A stretch of DNA of 28,610 bases from a virus: positions 1-28,610 of the IMG/VR virus record IMGVR_UViG_3300005453_000089, one strand, 5' to 3'. The notes below the pieces were generated by a model. It saw only the letters and a program-made list of their open reading frames with translations, had not been told where the DNA came from and searched no databases. This document shows positions 15,706 to 22,752 of the stretch, in pieces. Both the position numbers and the translations under genes were made by a program. Every line of letters starts with the position of its first letter. Positions within the stretch are counted from its first letter, which is position 1.

Positions 15706-16334
15706 AGGTTATCTCCGATGAGAGACTGCCAGACCTTAAGGGGTCCTCCTGTCAGGAACCACTGGAGAGATTCCGGGTCATGTTGGGCCAGTTTCCATCG
15801 CCATTCTTCATACACCTGAGCTGGAGGTTGAGGGTAGTTTCGATAATCTCTAAAATAAGCAGATTCAATCTGGGGGAACTTCCGGCAGAAGGATGGCAAG
15901 GTCAAACAGCTAGGCACAAAGGGACGTCGATAGTTCCGGAAATACCACCGCATGAGATGGTCGACCCAAATCAGCTTGTTCGTTGCTGGGACATCTTCTC
16001 GAACTATGCCTGAATGGGGATGGAGCAGCTTCAAGAAAGCTCGAATGGCCAGATCCTCGGTACTGTATGGGTAGGGATGATTGCTTCGAAAGTATCGATG
16101 GTGGTTCTGTGCGAATCCTCGATAAGCTCGAATCCAACGTCCCCAATCTGACCAATTGTGTTGGGTGATCAGGTCGGGAAGTGTACTGGTCGAATAACCG
16201 AATGGCGATCGAAACTTCTCGATCAAGAATGGTGGTATGTAGATTCTTCGAGTCGTTTTTTGTTTCATCTCGACAAAAAGTCTGGAGGTTCTGATGTTCT
16301 GTCTTTTTGTCTTGTTCAAACAAAAATTTTTCAT
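15702..16334 (-). CDS. Hypothetical protein between the repeat cluster and the helicase
   Basis: The protein is 210 aa from ATG 16334, or 188 aa from an internal ATG at 16268. The first 22 residues of the long form are encoded by two copies of the AT-rich inverted repeats, so the short form may be the real one. The protein is rich in Tyr, Phe, Trp, Arg and His (NHHRYFRSNHPYPYSTEDL, LMRWYFRNYRRPF), suggesting a nucleic-acid-binding helical protein. No family was recognised. It is coupled to the DnaB-like helicase by a TTGA overlap. By analogy with phage replication modules it could be a helicase loader, which is an inference from position only. Confidence 0.65.
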   Translation of the reverse strand: MKNFCLNKTKRQNIRTSRLFVEMKQKTTRRIYIPPFLIEKFRSPFGYSTSTLPDLITQHNWSDWGRWIRAYRGFAQNHHRYFRSNHPYPYSTEDLAIRAFLKLLHPHSGIVREDVPATNKLIWVDHLMRWYFRNYRRPFVPSCLTLPSFCRKFPQIESAYFRDYRNYPQPPAQVYEEWRWKLAQHDPESLQWFLTGGPLKVWQSLIGDNL

Positions 16335-16550
16335 TCTAGTCGATCTGACTTTTTGTTGATTTGAAAAAAAAATTTCTTTACATTTACACCTCTCACCGAG
16401 AGGTCATGCGAATGTAAATGAGCATGAGCTCTCTCGTTTTTGTCGATCTCACAAAAAGTTTTGTTACAGATTCGAAGGATATTTTTGTCGATCTCACAAA
16501 AAGTTTCGTTGCGGACTGACATCGACTTTGTTTCATCTGAACAAAAAGTT
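16256..16550. repeat. Six inverted-repeat units, about 45 bp apart (candidate origin iterons)
   Basis: Six copies of an imperfect palindrome have arms TTTTTGT and ACAAAAAG. They lie at about 16257-16280, 16304-16326, 16350-16373, 16437-16465, 16482-16510 and 16526-16550. Units 4 and 5 are near identical (TTTTTGTCGATCTCACAAA core). The G of each left arm is at about 16262, 16309, 16355, 16442, 16487 and 16530, giving steps of 47, 46, 87, 45 and 43. One unit position is therefore replaced by a hairpin. The stretch is far more AT-rich than the rest of the window. It lies between the primase/winged-helix genes and the helicase. Confidence 0.75.
16381..16420. other. Nested hairpin in the centre of the repeat cluster
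   Basis: An outer inverted repeat CATTTACA (16381-16388)/TGTAAATG (16413-16420) encloses an inner perfect stem CCTCTC-ACC-GAGAGG (16389-16403) with a 9-nt bulge. It occupies the position where a repeat unit is missing. No T-run follows on either strand, so it does not look like a simple intrinsic terminator. It may be a cruciform or an origin core element. Confidence 0.6.
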
Positions 16551-17008
16551 CAGAGCAGTTCCCCGGGAGTCTCGTCCTCAGGTTCGGAGTAGGCTTCCTG
16601 GAGTTCGCGTTGGATCATCTTCTTCAGTCGGAACATCCTGAGGGTCCTTTCGGTCTTCCCTAGATACGTCGGATGAAAACCGGCCGGTGTGTCGTCGATC
16701 GGGTGCCAGGCATCACGTACCGGTTGAGGGAGGCGGTAGGGAGGGAAGACGCGAACGTGCATCCATCCCGGTGGACGTACCGGATGAGTCGATACCATGC
16801 CCAGTGCCTTCAGTCGACGAAGGATCAGGAACCACTGCCGAAGAGAGAGACCGACCATCATGATGGCTTCTTTGGTCTTATAGTAGGGAGGTGCCAGGTT
16901 GATCAGGTAGGCCATCACCAGAGTCTCCGTTGCGTTAAGCTTTCTCGTGCGAAAATCCCGGATGAGAGCGGCGGGAAGTATCCAGAAGGTATGTTCCTGG
17001 GGGTTCAT
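16550..17008 (-). CDS. Winged-helix protein beside the repeat cluster (possible replication initiator)
   Basis: The protein is 152 aa. The N-terminal segment FWILPAALIRDFRTRKLNATETLVMAYLINLAPPYYKTKEAIMMVGLSLRQWFLILRRLKALGMV has the look of a phage winged helix-turn-helix: a start helix, an ATETLV helix, and a recognition helix near SLRQWFLILRRL. The C-terminus is charged and helical. The gene is coupled to the primase by an ATGA overlap and its stop codon abuts the last repeat unit. DNA-binding proteins encoded next to iterons are often initiators that bind them. That is the inference here, and a transcriptional regulator is the main alternative. Confidence 0.6.
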   Translation of the reverse strand: MNPQEHTFWILPAALIRDFRTRKLNATETLVMAYLINLAPPYYKTKEAIMMVGLSLRQWFLILRRLKALGMVSTHPVRPPGWMHVRVFPPYRLPQPVRDAWHPIDDTPAGFHPTYLGKTERTLRMFRLKKMIQRELQEAYSEPEDETPGELL

Positions 17009-17874
17009 GGGTCCAAACCTGATAAACGCCGAATGAGCCGAATCTCACGAGGGGAAGCAGATCCGGGGTCTTTGGCGTCCAAGACGATGTTCTGTGTTCG
17101 GCCCGGGAAGGTCGAGAGATATCGGCAGAGCTCTCGAGCTCGTTCCTGGGCCACTGGTTCATTGTCGAAGCAGATCGTCCTGAAAGGAATGGCTGCCAGG
17201 CATCGTACCTGGGCCAGTGAGTATTGGGTGCCGAAGAGGGCTCCGGCTCCCGGTCCGATCTTCCAGACATCGAATGGGCCTTCGACAACCACAATTGAAC
17301 TATAGCAGAAATCGAGGCCGTAGACGATCTTTTTGTGTGGGATCTTCTCCTCTTTCGCTGAAGCCGAGAGGTACCGTTGCGCCACATTGCCGATGGCTCG
17401 AGTGGTCCAACTCACCCGTTCTCCCCGAAAGAAGATGGGGATGTAGATGCGCCAGCTGAGTCGTGGGGCGATTCCAATGCCTTCGATCTGCCAGGTTTTG
17501 ACGATCTCATCCGGATCTAACCCACGCTCAATCAGGTAGTTTCGGTGAGCGGGGAGGAGTGGACCTCGGTGGGAAGGTTCCCGCAAGACACCTTCAGCTC
17601 GAGGTACAGGTGGAGGAGGGGCGACTTGGTGCTCCTCCATCCATGCGCGCACCTGATCCCACCGGACACCCAGTGCCTCCCAGACGCGACGTGTCGGCAA
17701 TCCTCCACACCGCCAACAGGAGAAATAGTGGAAGAGCAGGTTGTATCCCAGGTGGAACCGGTGGGAATTCTTCCCACAGAAAGGGCAGTCTAGTTGGATC
17801 CACCCTGGCCGAGCGTGGTGATGTTGCCCGGCGAGGCGAATTTCAATGCCGATTTGCCTGAAGAATGCCTCCAT
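17005..17874 (-). CDS. DnaG-type primase (compact: zinc finger plus TOPRIM)
   Basis: The 289-aa protein makes RNA primers for replication. An N-terminal CHC2-like zinc finger reads CPFCGKNSHRFHL...FSCWRCGG (Cys-X2-Cys...Cys-X2-Cys). The central region has a primase-like strand pattern (WRIYIPIFFRG...TTRAIG). The TOPRIM core shows VVVEGPFDVWKIG with the catalytic Glu and TICFDNEP as the acidic metal-binding segment. It is much shorter than bacterial DnaG (about 580 aa) and lacks a visible C-terminal helicase-binding domain. ATG 17874 has AGGAAG 6 nt upstream, and the TTG two codons earlier is too close to it. It overlaps the SNF2 helicase gene by 32 bases. Confidence 0.9.
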   Translation of the reverse strand: MEAFFRQIGIEIRLAGQHHHARPGWIQLDCPFCGKNSHRFHLGYNLLFHYFSCWRCGGLPTRRVWEALGVRWDQVRAWMEEHQVAPPPPVPRAEGVLREPSHRGPLLPAHRNYLIERGLDPDEIVKTWQIEGIGIAPRLSWRIYIPIFFRGERVSWTTRAIGNVAQRYLSASAKEEKIPHKKIVYGLDFCYSSIVVVEGPFDVWKIGPGAGALFGTQYSLAQVRCLAAIPFRTICFDNEPVAQERARELCRYLSTFPGRTQNIVLDAKDPGSASPREIRLIRRLSGLDP

Positions 17875-19276
17875 CGCCAACTTCCTCGTCCGAATGAGCG
17901 CCGGTCTTTATTGGCGTTCTGGAGCGGAGGTCCTCCAGGAGGGCGGTCAAGAGATCGAGGCTGTCGGAGGTGGCAGTTCCGTGTAGCACTTCCTCCAGGA
18001 TCCGTGCCTTCTTCTGGAGGAGACGCATCTGCTTCTCCTCCAAGGTACCGTGGGCGATGAGATAGGTGATTTGGCAGGTATGGCGCTGGCCGATGCGATG
18101 AATCCGATCTTCGGCTTGTATCAGCTCAGCCGGCGACCAAGGGAGATCAATCGCCACGGCATGGTGGGCTGCGGTGAGGTTGATACCCACCCCTGCTGCG
18201 ATCCAGTTTCCCAGCAAGACCCGAGTCTTGGAATGGTTCTGAAACCGCCGCACCACTTCAGGCCGGAGGTTCTGGGGAGTACGGCCATCAATCACCACGG
18301 CAAGGGGTGATCCGAGCCTCTCCTTCAGCCAGTCAATCATTGCCGTGTGACCGGTGAAAGCTACCAGCTTGAGGTCAGGATTGGCTTCGAGGAAATCACG
18401 AATCCACTGGAGCACCCAGTGGCGCTTCTCTTTGGCTACCCATCGGAGCAGGTAGCCGATTCGCGTGAGCGCCTGGTTGCGAGCAGCACGTTCTACCCGA
18501 TCGGGGCGGATTGTCGCCAGCCACCCTAAAAAATCGTCCTCAGCCATCCGGTAGGTCTCCATGTCTGGCAGTTGGCCGAACACCACACGCCTCTCTTTCT
18601 CAGGTAGTTCATGGAGGACCTCTACCTTTCGGCGTCGAATCATCACATGCTGTCTCAAGATTCGGTGTAGCTCTTTGAGGTTCGTAGCTCCCCGGAACTG
18701 CCACCCCCAAGGGGTCCATCGAGGCGCACAATACCGCCAGGCGAACTTCTCACGAGATGGGAAGAGTTCAGGTCGAATAGCCTTTAGTACCGTCCAGAGT
18801 TCGATGGGACGGTTGGAGAGGGGTGTACCGCTCAGGCCGATTACCGAAGGGACACCTTTGACCAGTCGGAGAGCAGCTTTGGTCCGTTGGGCCGTTCCAT
18901 GCTTGATGAAGTGGACTTCGTCCAAGATCACGCACTTGGGTTTCAGTGCCAAAAGGCTGGGTAGCCAGGCAGCCAAGATGTCATAGTTCAGGACGAAGAA
19001 TTCTCCTTGGAGTTGCTTTACTGCCTCAGGCCGCCCGTTCAACACTTCGAGCGGAATGCGGAAGTGCATCCAGGCCTCGGCTCGCCAGTGGAACTTCACA
19101 CTGGCCGGAGTGACGATCACCACCGGTCGCAGCTCGGGGTGACGATAGATGTAGGCAAGGCTTTGGATCGTCTTGCCTAATCCCATCTCGTCAGCGAGGA
19201 GGGCCCGACCGCCGAACCTTTCAATGGCGGCCAGACCCTCCTCTTGGAAAGGGCGTAGCTGGACCACGTGGACCAC
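17843..19276 (-). CDS. SNF2-family (superfamily 2) DNA helicase/translocase
   Basis: The 477-aa protein carries both RecA-like lobes. Motif I is ADEMGLGKT in the N-terminal lobe, motif II is DEVH, and motif III is LSGTPLSNRP. The C-terminal lobe has VVAIDLPWSP-like and QAEDRIHRIGQ motifs, the SNF2 hallmark of motif VI. Enzymes of this type move along double-stranded DNA and remodel branched structures. In this phage it could do the fork-regression and annealing job of T4 UvsW, which is inference. The start is GTG 19276, with AGATAA exactly 6 nt upstream that also contains the stop of the sigma factor gene. Confidence 0.92.
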   Translation of the reverse strand: MVHVVQLRPFQEEGLAAIERFGGRALLADEMGLGKTIQSLAYIYRHPELRPVVIVTPASVKFHWRAEAWMHFRIPLEVLNGRPEAVKQLQGEFFVLNYDILAAWLPSLLALKPKCVILDEVHFIKHGTAQRTKAALRLVKGVPSVIGLSGTPLSNRPIELWTVLKAIRPELFPSREKFAWRYCAPRWTPWGWQFRGATNLKELHRILRQHVMIRRRKVEVLHELPEKERRVVFGQLPDMETYRMAEDDFLGWLATIRPDRVERAARNQALTRIGYLLRWVAKEKRHWVLQWIRDFLEANPDLKLVAFTGHTAMIDWLKERLGSPLAVVIDGRTPQNLRPEVVRRFQNHSKTRVLLGNWIAAGVGINLTAAHHAVAIDLPWSPAELIQAEDRIHRIGQRHTCQITYLIAHGTLEEKQMRLLQKKARILEEVLHGTATSDSLDLLTALLEDLRSRTPIKTGAHSDEEVGDGGILQANRH

Positions 19277-19282
19277 GAAATG

Positions 19283-19798
19283 TTATCTGGCCCAGGCCTC
19301 TCGAAGGGCCGTGGTGACCTGCTCGACAGTGTCGTTGATCCGCTTCCAGCTCCACCCCTTGGAATGGAGGATCTTTTTCACCTCACTCAGGAGCCGTTTG
19401 GGCGTCAAGGGGCGCCCGATGAGCTCCTGAGGAGTCTCAAGGAGCATCTCTACCAGGAGCCTGGCGTCCTCGCCAAGCTCCTTGACCAGCTCGACCGAAG
19501 GGGAATCGGTCGGTGGAGCTACCCCCGCCATGTCCTCCACCACCTCCGGGATGTAGAAGACTCGCTCTTTGGACCGTTTCATCACTACATCCTTGAGGTG
19601 GGTCCAGATGGTGAAGTAGCACCAACTGGAAAACTGAGTTCCCCGTTCAGGTCTGTACGACTCGACCGCTTTCATGAAGGCCAGGTGGGCCTCCGAAAGC
19701 GATTCTTCGTACGAGATGGGATACCGTTGAGCGGTTTCCCAGGCCAGTTTGTGGATGATTTTCTCAACCGTTCGGTATAGGAGGTCGACGTTTTGCAT
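19283..19798 (-). CDS. Phage RNA polymerase sigma factor
   Basis: The 171-aa protein has a sigma-70 region 2: AQRYPISYEESLSEAHLAFMKAVESY followed by FSSWCYFTIWTHLKDVVMKR, the core-binding and -10 recognition helices. The C-terminal part (TPKRLLSEVKKILHSKGWSWKRINDTVEQV) is helical but not a clear region 4, so the layout is closer to short phage sigmas than to a full ECF factor. It is the first gene of the leftward block, with AAGGAAG before its ATG, and faces the divergent control region. It may direct host RNA polymerase to phage promoters. Confidence 0.8.
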   Translation of the reverse strand: MQNVDLLYRTVEKIIHKLAWETAQRYPISYEESLSEAHLAFMKAVESYRPERGTQFSSWCYFTIWTHLKDVVMKRSKERVFYIPEVVEDMAGVAPPTDSPSVELVKELGEDARLLVEMLLETPQELIGRPLTPKRLLSEVKKILHSKGWSWKRINDTVEQVTTALREAWAR

Positions 19799-20014
19799 AG
19801 GCTTCCTTTCTAGCAGGCCTTACTGGGGCCTGTCAACGTTCAAAAAAGCAGGTTGCGTGCTGAACCTTAAGTCGTTGAGAATCAACATGTGGTGAATTTT
19901 CAAGATGTAAAGAAAATGTACACCGAAAACGCGATTTCGTTGACAACTTCCACAGAGTCAGCGTTTTCCCTGGGTGTAGCAAAAATTTACACGGTGTAAA
20001 AGAGATAACACACC
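19799..20014. promoter_or_regulatory. Divergent control region with several palindromes
   Basis: These 216 bases separate the leftward block from the rightward operon and hold no gene. Visible elements are CAGGCC-N7-GGCCTG (19814-19832), GTTGA-N3-TCAAC (19874-19886), further GTTGA half-sites near 19833 and 19939, GAAAACGC (19925)/GCGTTTTC (19961), TACACCG (19919)/CGGTGTA (19992), and a perfect TTTACAC-G-GTGTAAA (19986-20000). On the minus strand TTGACA, an 18-nt gap and TAGAAA precede the sigma gene but lie very close to its SD. On the plus strand TTGACA at 19940 has no good -10 partner. The palindromes are probable operator sites. Confidence 0.6.
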
Positions 20015-21046
20015 GTGCAATTCCAACAGCTAGTACTCCGTGATTTTCAGGCTCACTCCCACCGAGTGGTGAACTTCGGGCCGGGCATCACCACCATAAT
20101 GGGCCCCACCGACATCGGGAAGTCGGCTATCCTGCGGGCTCTGAGGTGGGCTTGTCTGAACGATTTCGCGGGAGATGATTTCGTTCGCTACGGTGCGAAG
20201 AAGGCAGAGGTCACACTGCTGGTCAAGGAAGGAGGGAAGGAATGGGAGATCCGAAGGACCAAAGGTTCTAGCCAGAACACCTACCATCTGAACGGTAAGG
20301 AATACAAGGCCTTCGGTACTGGAGTCCCTGAAGACATCGAACGACTCCTGAGACTGGCCCCCATCAACTTCCAAGACCAGCATGACCCTCCGTTCTGGTT
20401 CAGTGAGACAGCAGGGGAGGTCTCCAGGAGATTGAACTCCGTCGTAGACCTCTCCCTGATGGATGAGGCTCTGGGGTACGTGGCCGGACAGATCAGGAGA
20501 CTCCAAGAGAAGAGGACCTGGCATGAGGAGAAGTTGAAGTCCTTGGAAGCCGAGATGGTGCAGTTTGAGGGGTTGGAAGAGAAGGCCCGAGATTTTCGAG
20601 AGGCAAAGGCTCTCCTGGCTGAATGGGAGGGGGTCCAGAAGAGGCGACAATCCCTCCAATCTCTGATTGAGAACCTCCTCTCTATCCAAGATCAGGCAGC
20701 CCCACTGAAGAGATTCTGCCAGGAAGGAGAGGCGCTTCTGAAGCAGATCGACGATTGGAGAGAGAAGAAAGCTTCGGTCCAGAGGCTCAGGAGGCTGGTA
20801 GAACAGGCAGAAGAGATCCATCAGACTCTCAAAGAACCCGTCCCTGATTTGGACGAGTTGGAAGAGGCGTGGCAGAAGTTGAAGGAGATTTCTTCTCGTA
20901 AGGAGACTTTGGCCCTCTTGATTGCCAAGGCGTCTGCCTCCTTGGATCAGCTCAATCGTGCCAAAGAAGAGATGGAGAAGGCAGAAGAAAAACTCCATTC
21001 TCTCAGAGGTCAACCTTGCCCTGTCTGTGGCCAACCGTTACCATGA
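20015..21046 (+). CDS. Rad50/SbcC-like ATPase, N-terminal half ending at the zinc hook
   Basis: The 343-aa protein begins with the SbcC/Rad50 N-lobe (LVLRDFQAHSHRVVNF) and Walker A GPTDIGKS at residues 30-37. It includes a Q-loop-like NFQDQHDPPFWFSE. A coiled coil of roughly 170 residues follows, and the chain ends with CPVCGQPLP, so the zinc-hook CxxC (Cys335, Cys338) sits five residues from the stop. Walker B and the signature motif are absent here and are encoded at 22162-22752. The start is GTG, with AGATAA 6 nt before it. The SbcD gene starts inside its stop (ATGA). With its partners it would process DNA ends for recombination. Confidence 0.88.
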   Translation: MQFQQLVLRDFQAHSHRVVNFGPGITTIMGPTDIGKSAILRALRWACLNDFAGDDFVRYGAKKAEVTLLVKEGGKEWEIRRTKGSSQNTYHLNGKEYKAFGTGVPEDIERLLRLAPINFQDQHDPPFWFSETAGEVSRRLNSVVDLSLMDEALGYVAGQIRRLQEKRTWHEEKLKSLEAEMVQFEGLEEKARDFREAKALLAEWEGVQKRRQSLQSLIENLLSIQDQAAPLKRFCQEGEALLKQIDDWREKKASVQRLRRLVEQAEEIHQTLKEPVPDLDELEEAWQKLKEISSRKETLALLIAKASASLDQLNRAKEEMEKAEEKLHSLRGQPCPVCGQPLP

Positions 21047-21948
21047 AACCACTCGCCACTTTCGTCTCGGACATTCACCTCTCGCTCCATCCTCCAGCCT
21101 GTAGGATGGAGGAGGACTGGCTTTCCGTTCAGAAGAGGTACCTGGGCCAACTCAAAGAGATTTCGGAAGGATCGCCTATCTTCATCGCAGGGGATCTGTT
21201 CGACCGGTGGAACCCTCCCCCTGAAGTTCTCCATTTCGCCTTGAGGGAACTACCGGAGAACTGTTTCGCAGTACCGGGCCAGCATGACCTCCTGAACCAC
21301 CGTTTGGACCAGATGCATCGGAGTGGCTATGGAGTTCTGGTGGCGGCAGGGAAGATTCAAGATCTCTCAGGGGGGAAGGAAGAGGTGGTGGAGGGGAGAT
21401 TTCGAGTTCGGGGCTACGGTTGGGGAGAGGAGATCAGGCCTCCCTCCAATGGTCTTCCTGTCTGCCTCCTTGCGCACCGATACATCTGGAAGGAGGGGAG
21501 ATCTCACCCTGGAGCCTCCCCTGAGAACCACTATTCTCAAATGAACCTTTCCGGATACCGGTGGGCTGTCTTCGGTGATAATCACAAGGGATTCGTGATT
21601 CGGCTGAAATTTGGGTCTCTGGTCATCTGCAATTCAGGCACCTTCATTCGTCGGAAGTCAGATGAAGTAGACCTCCAACCTGCGGTCCACGTGATTGATT
21701 CGAAGTTGCAATTCAAATCCTACCTCCTGGACACCTCAGAGGACAAGATCCGTGAGGTTGCGGAGACAGAAGAAGAGAGCCACCCTCTCAATTTGGATGC
21801 TTTCATCTCTTCCCTGGAAGGTCTAGGAGAAGCAGGCCTCAACTTCAGGGAGGCGGTCGAGATGTATGTAAAGAACCACCCTGAACTGCCTTCGGGTGTG
21901 GTGGAGATGCTCCTTCACTCTTTATCTCACCATGAAAACCTTGACTGA
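21043..21948 (+). CDS. Mre11/SbcD-like nuclease (metallophosphoesterase)
   Basis: The 301-aa protein shows the metallophosphoesterase motifs in order: SDIHL (Asp10, His12), GDLFDRW, GQHD in place of the common GNHD, LLAHRY, and GDNHKG where many members have GHxH. It is the nuclease partner of the Rad50-like ATPase, cutting DNA ends and hairpins. The inner ATG at 21043 overlaps the upstream stop as ATGA. The longer open frame at 21016 lies inside the zinc hook code and is not preferred. The C-terminal helical tail could be the Rad50-binding part. It is encoded between the two ATPase halves. Confidence 0.9.
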   Translation: MKPLATFVSDIHLSLHPPACRMEEDWLSVQKRYLGQLKEISEGSPIFIAGDLFDRWNPPPEVLHFALRELPENCFAVPGQHDLLNHRLDQMHRSGYGVLVAAGKIQDLSGGKEEVVEGRFRVRGYGWGEEIRPPSNGLPVCLLAHRYIWKEGRSHPGASPENHYSQMNLSGYRWAVFGDNHKGFVIRLKFGSLVICNSGTFIRRKSDEVDLQPAVHVIDSKLQFKSYLLDTSEDKIREVAETEEESHPLNLDAFISSLEGLGEAGLNFREAVEMYVKNHPELPSGVVEMLLHSLSHHENLD

Positions 21949-22174
21949 GATCGAATACCAACGAATCAAGAAACAGGTTCAGGAGGCACGAGCCTCCTTT
22001 GAACGGGCTCGAGGGGCCTGGCAAGAGATCATGTCTCGGCTGAAGGAAGAGTTCCAGGTCGAGACGATGGAAGAGGCTATGCACCTCCTTGAGGAGATGG
22101 AAGCAGAAGAGAAGGAAGCGGCAGAGAAGGTCAACCAAGCCTACGAAGCCTTTCGAAAGAAATGGAACGCCTAA
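21932..22174 (+). CDS. 80-aa coiled-coil peptide within the split Rad50 operon
   Basis: From ATG 21932 the peptide is nearly all charged helix with heptad-like spacing, for example QRIKKQVQEARASFERARG and AMHLLEEMEAEEKEAAEKV. There is no catalytic motif or membrane segment. It overlaps SbcD by 17 bases and the Rad50 C-half by 13. Together with the roughly 75 helical residues at the start of the C-half it gives about 150 residues. That is close to the N-half arm of about 170, so it may serve as the outer part of the returning Rad50 arm. That is inference. A free-standing accessory peptide is the alternative. Confidence 0.7.
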   Translation: MKTLTEIEYQRIKKQVQEARASFERARGAWQEIMSRLKEEFQVETMEEAMHLLEEMEAEEKEAAEKVNQAYEAFRKKWNA

Positions 22175-22752
22175 GAGATTGGTTTGAGCGGCAGGAGAAG
22201 GACCTCGAGGGTATGCTGGCCCAGAGGGACCTCTTGCGCCGGCAGATCGAAGGCGAGAGGCGGGCTCTCGCCGGTGTCTCAGACCAACTCCAATATGCTG
22301 TCCAAGCTCAGCAGATCCTCCAGAGCCTGGCCCAGACAGTACAGGAGAAGGTCCACCAGAGGATTGTCGAGGTCGTCTCCGCCTGTCTCTCGGCTGTCTT
22401 TGAGGAACCCTACCTCTTCACGATCCGGTTTGAGAAGAAGCGAGGTCGGACAGAGGCACGTCTTTTGTTCGTCCGAGGGGAACTGGAGGTTGATCCTCTC
22501 ACCGCTTCAGGTGGAGGTGTGGTGGATGTGGCTGCCTTCGCTCTGCGTGTCGCTGCTCTCTCGCTCTACCGTCCTCCACTCTCTCGAGTTCTGGTCTTGG
22601 ACGAACCTTTCCGATTCGTCTCTGAGCAGTACCAACCTCGAATCCGGGCCATGCTCGAAGAGATCTCTCAGAAGATTGGGATGCAATTGGTGATGGTAAC
22701 CCACAATCCCATCTATGCCACCGGAACGGTTCTGAACCTCGAAGAAGAATGA
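22162..22752 (+). CDS. Rad50/SbcC-like ATPase, C-terminal half
   Basis: The 196-aa protein opens with about 75 residues of coiled coil and then an ABC-type C-lobe. The signature-like ASGGGVVD lies around 115-122, Walker B is VLVLDEP (143-149), and the H-loop is VTHNP (His181). It lacks Walker A, which lies on the separate N-half. The two halves must meet to form an ATP site. The SGGG replaces the more common LSGGE, a variation also expected in phage Rad50 relatives. It overlaps the coiled-coil peptide by 13 bases and the next gene by ATGA. Confidence 0.88.
   Translation: MERLRDWFERQEKDLEGMLAQRDLLRRQIEGERRALAGVSDQLQYAVQAQQILQSLAQTVQEKVHQRIVEVVSACLSAVFEEPYLFTIRFEKKRGRTEARLLFVRGELEVDPLTASGGGVVDVAAFALRVAALSLYRPPLSRVLVLDEPFRFVSEQYQPRIRAMLEEISQKIGMQLVMVTHNPIYATGTVLNLEEE

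Noticed and set aside
16381-16420. Intrinsic transcription terminator
   Set aside because: The stem is strong, but no T-run follows on either strand and the neighbouring genes on both sides are in the same transcriptional direction.
16331-16522. 63-aa minus-strand ORF in the repeat cluster with an internal repeat (TFCEIDKN twice)
   Set aside because: The repeated peptide is the translation of two 45-bp-spaced DNA repeats, which keep frame by chance. There is no SD, and the other repeat units are out of frame, so it is treated as non-coding.
16256-16550. CRISPR array
   Set aside because: Unit spacing of about 45 bp looks superficially similar, but the units are degenerate palindromes, only two are near identical, there are no unique spacers of constant size and no cas genes.
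20030-21034. 334-aa minus-strand ORF opposite the Rad50 N-half
   Set aside because: The plus frame carries Walker A and the zinc hook in the right order. The minus frame has no motif and is a codon-bias shadow.
20015-22752. Frameshifted or assembly-broken single sbcC gene
   Set aside because: The pieces are separated by a complete nuclease gene, and each has a coupled start codon, so a sequencing error cannot explain the arrangement.
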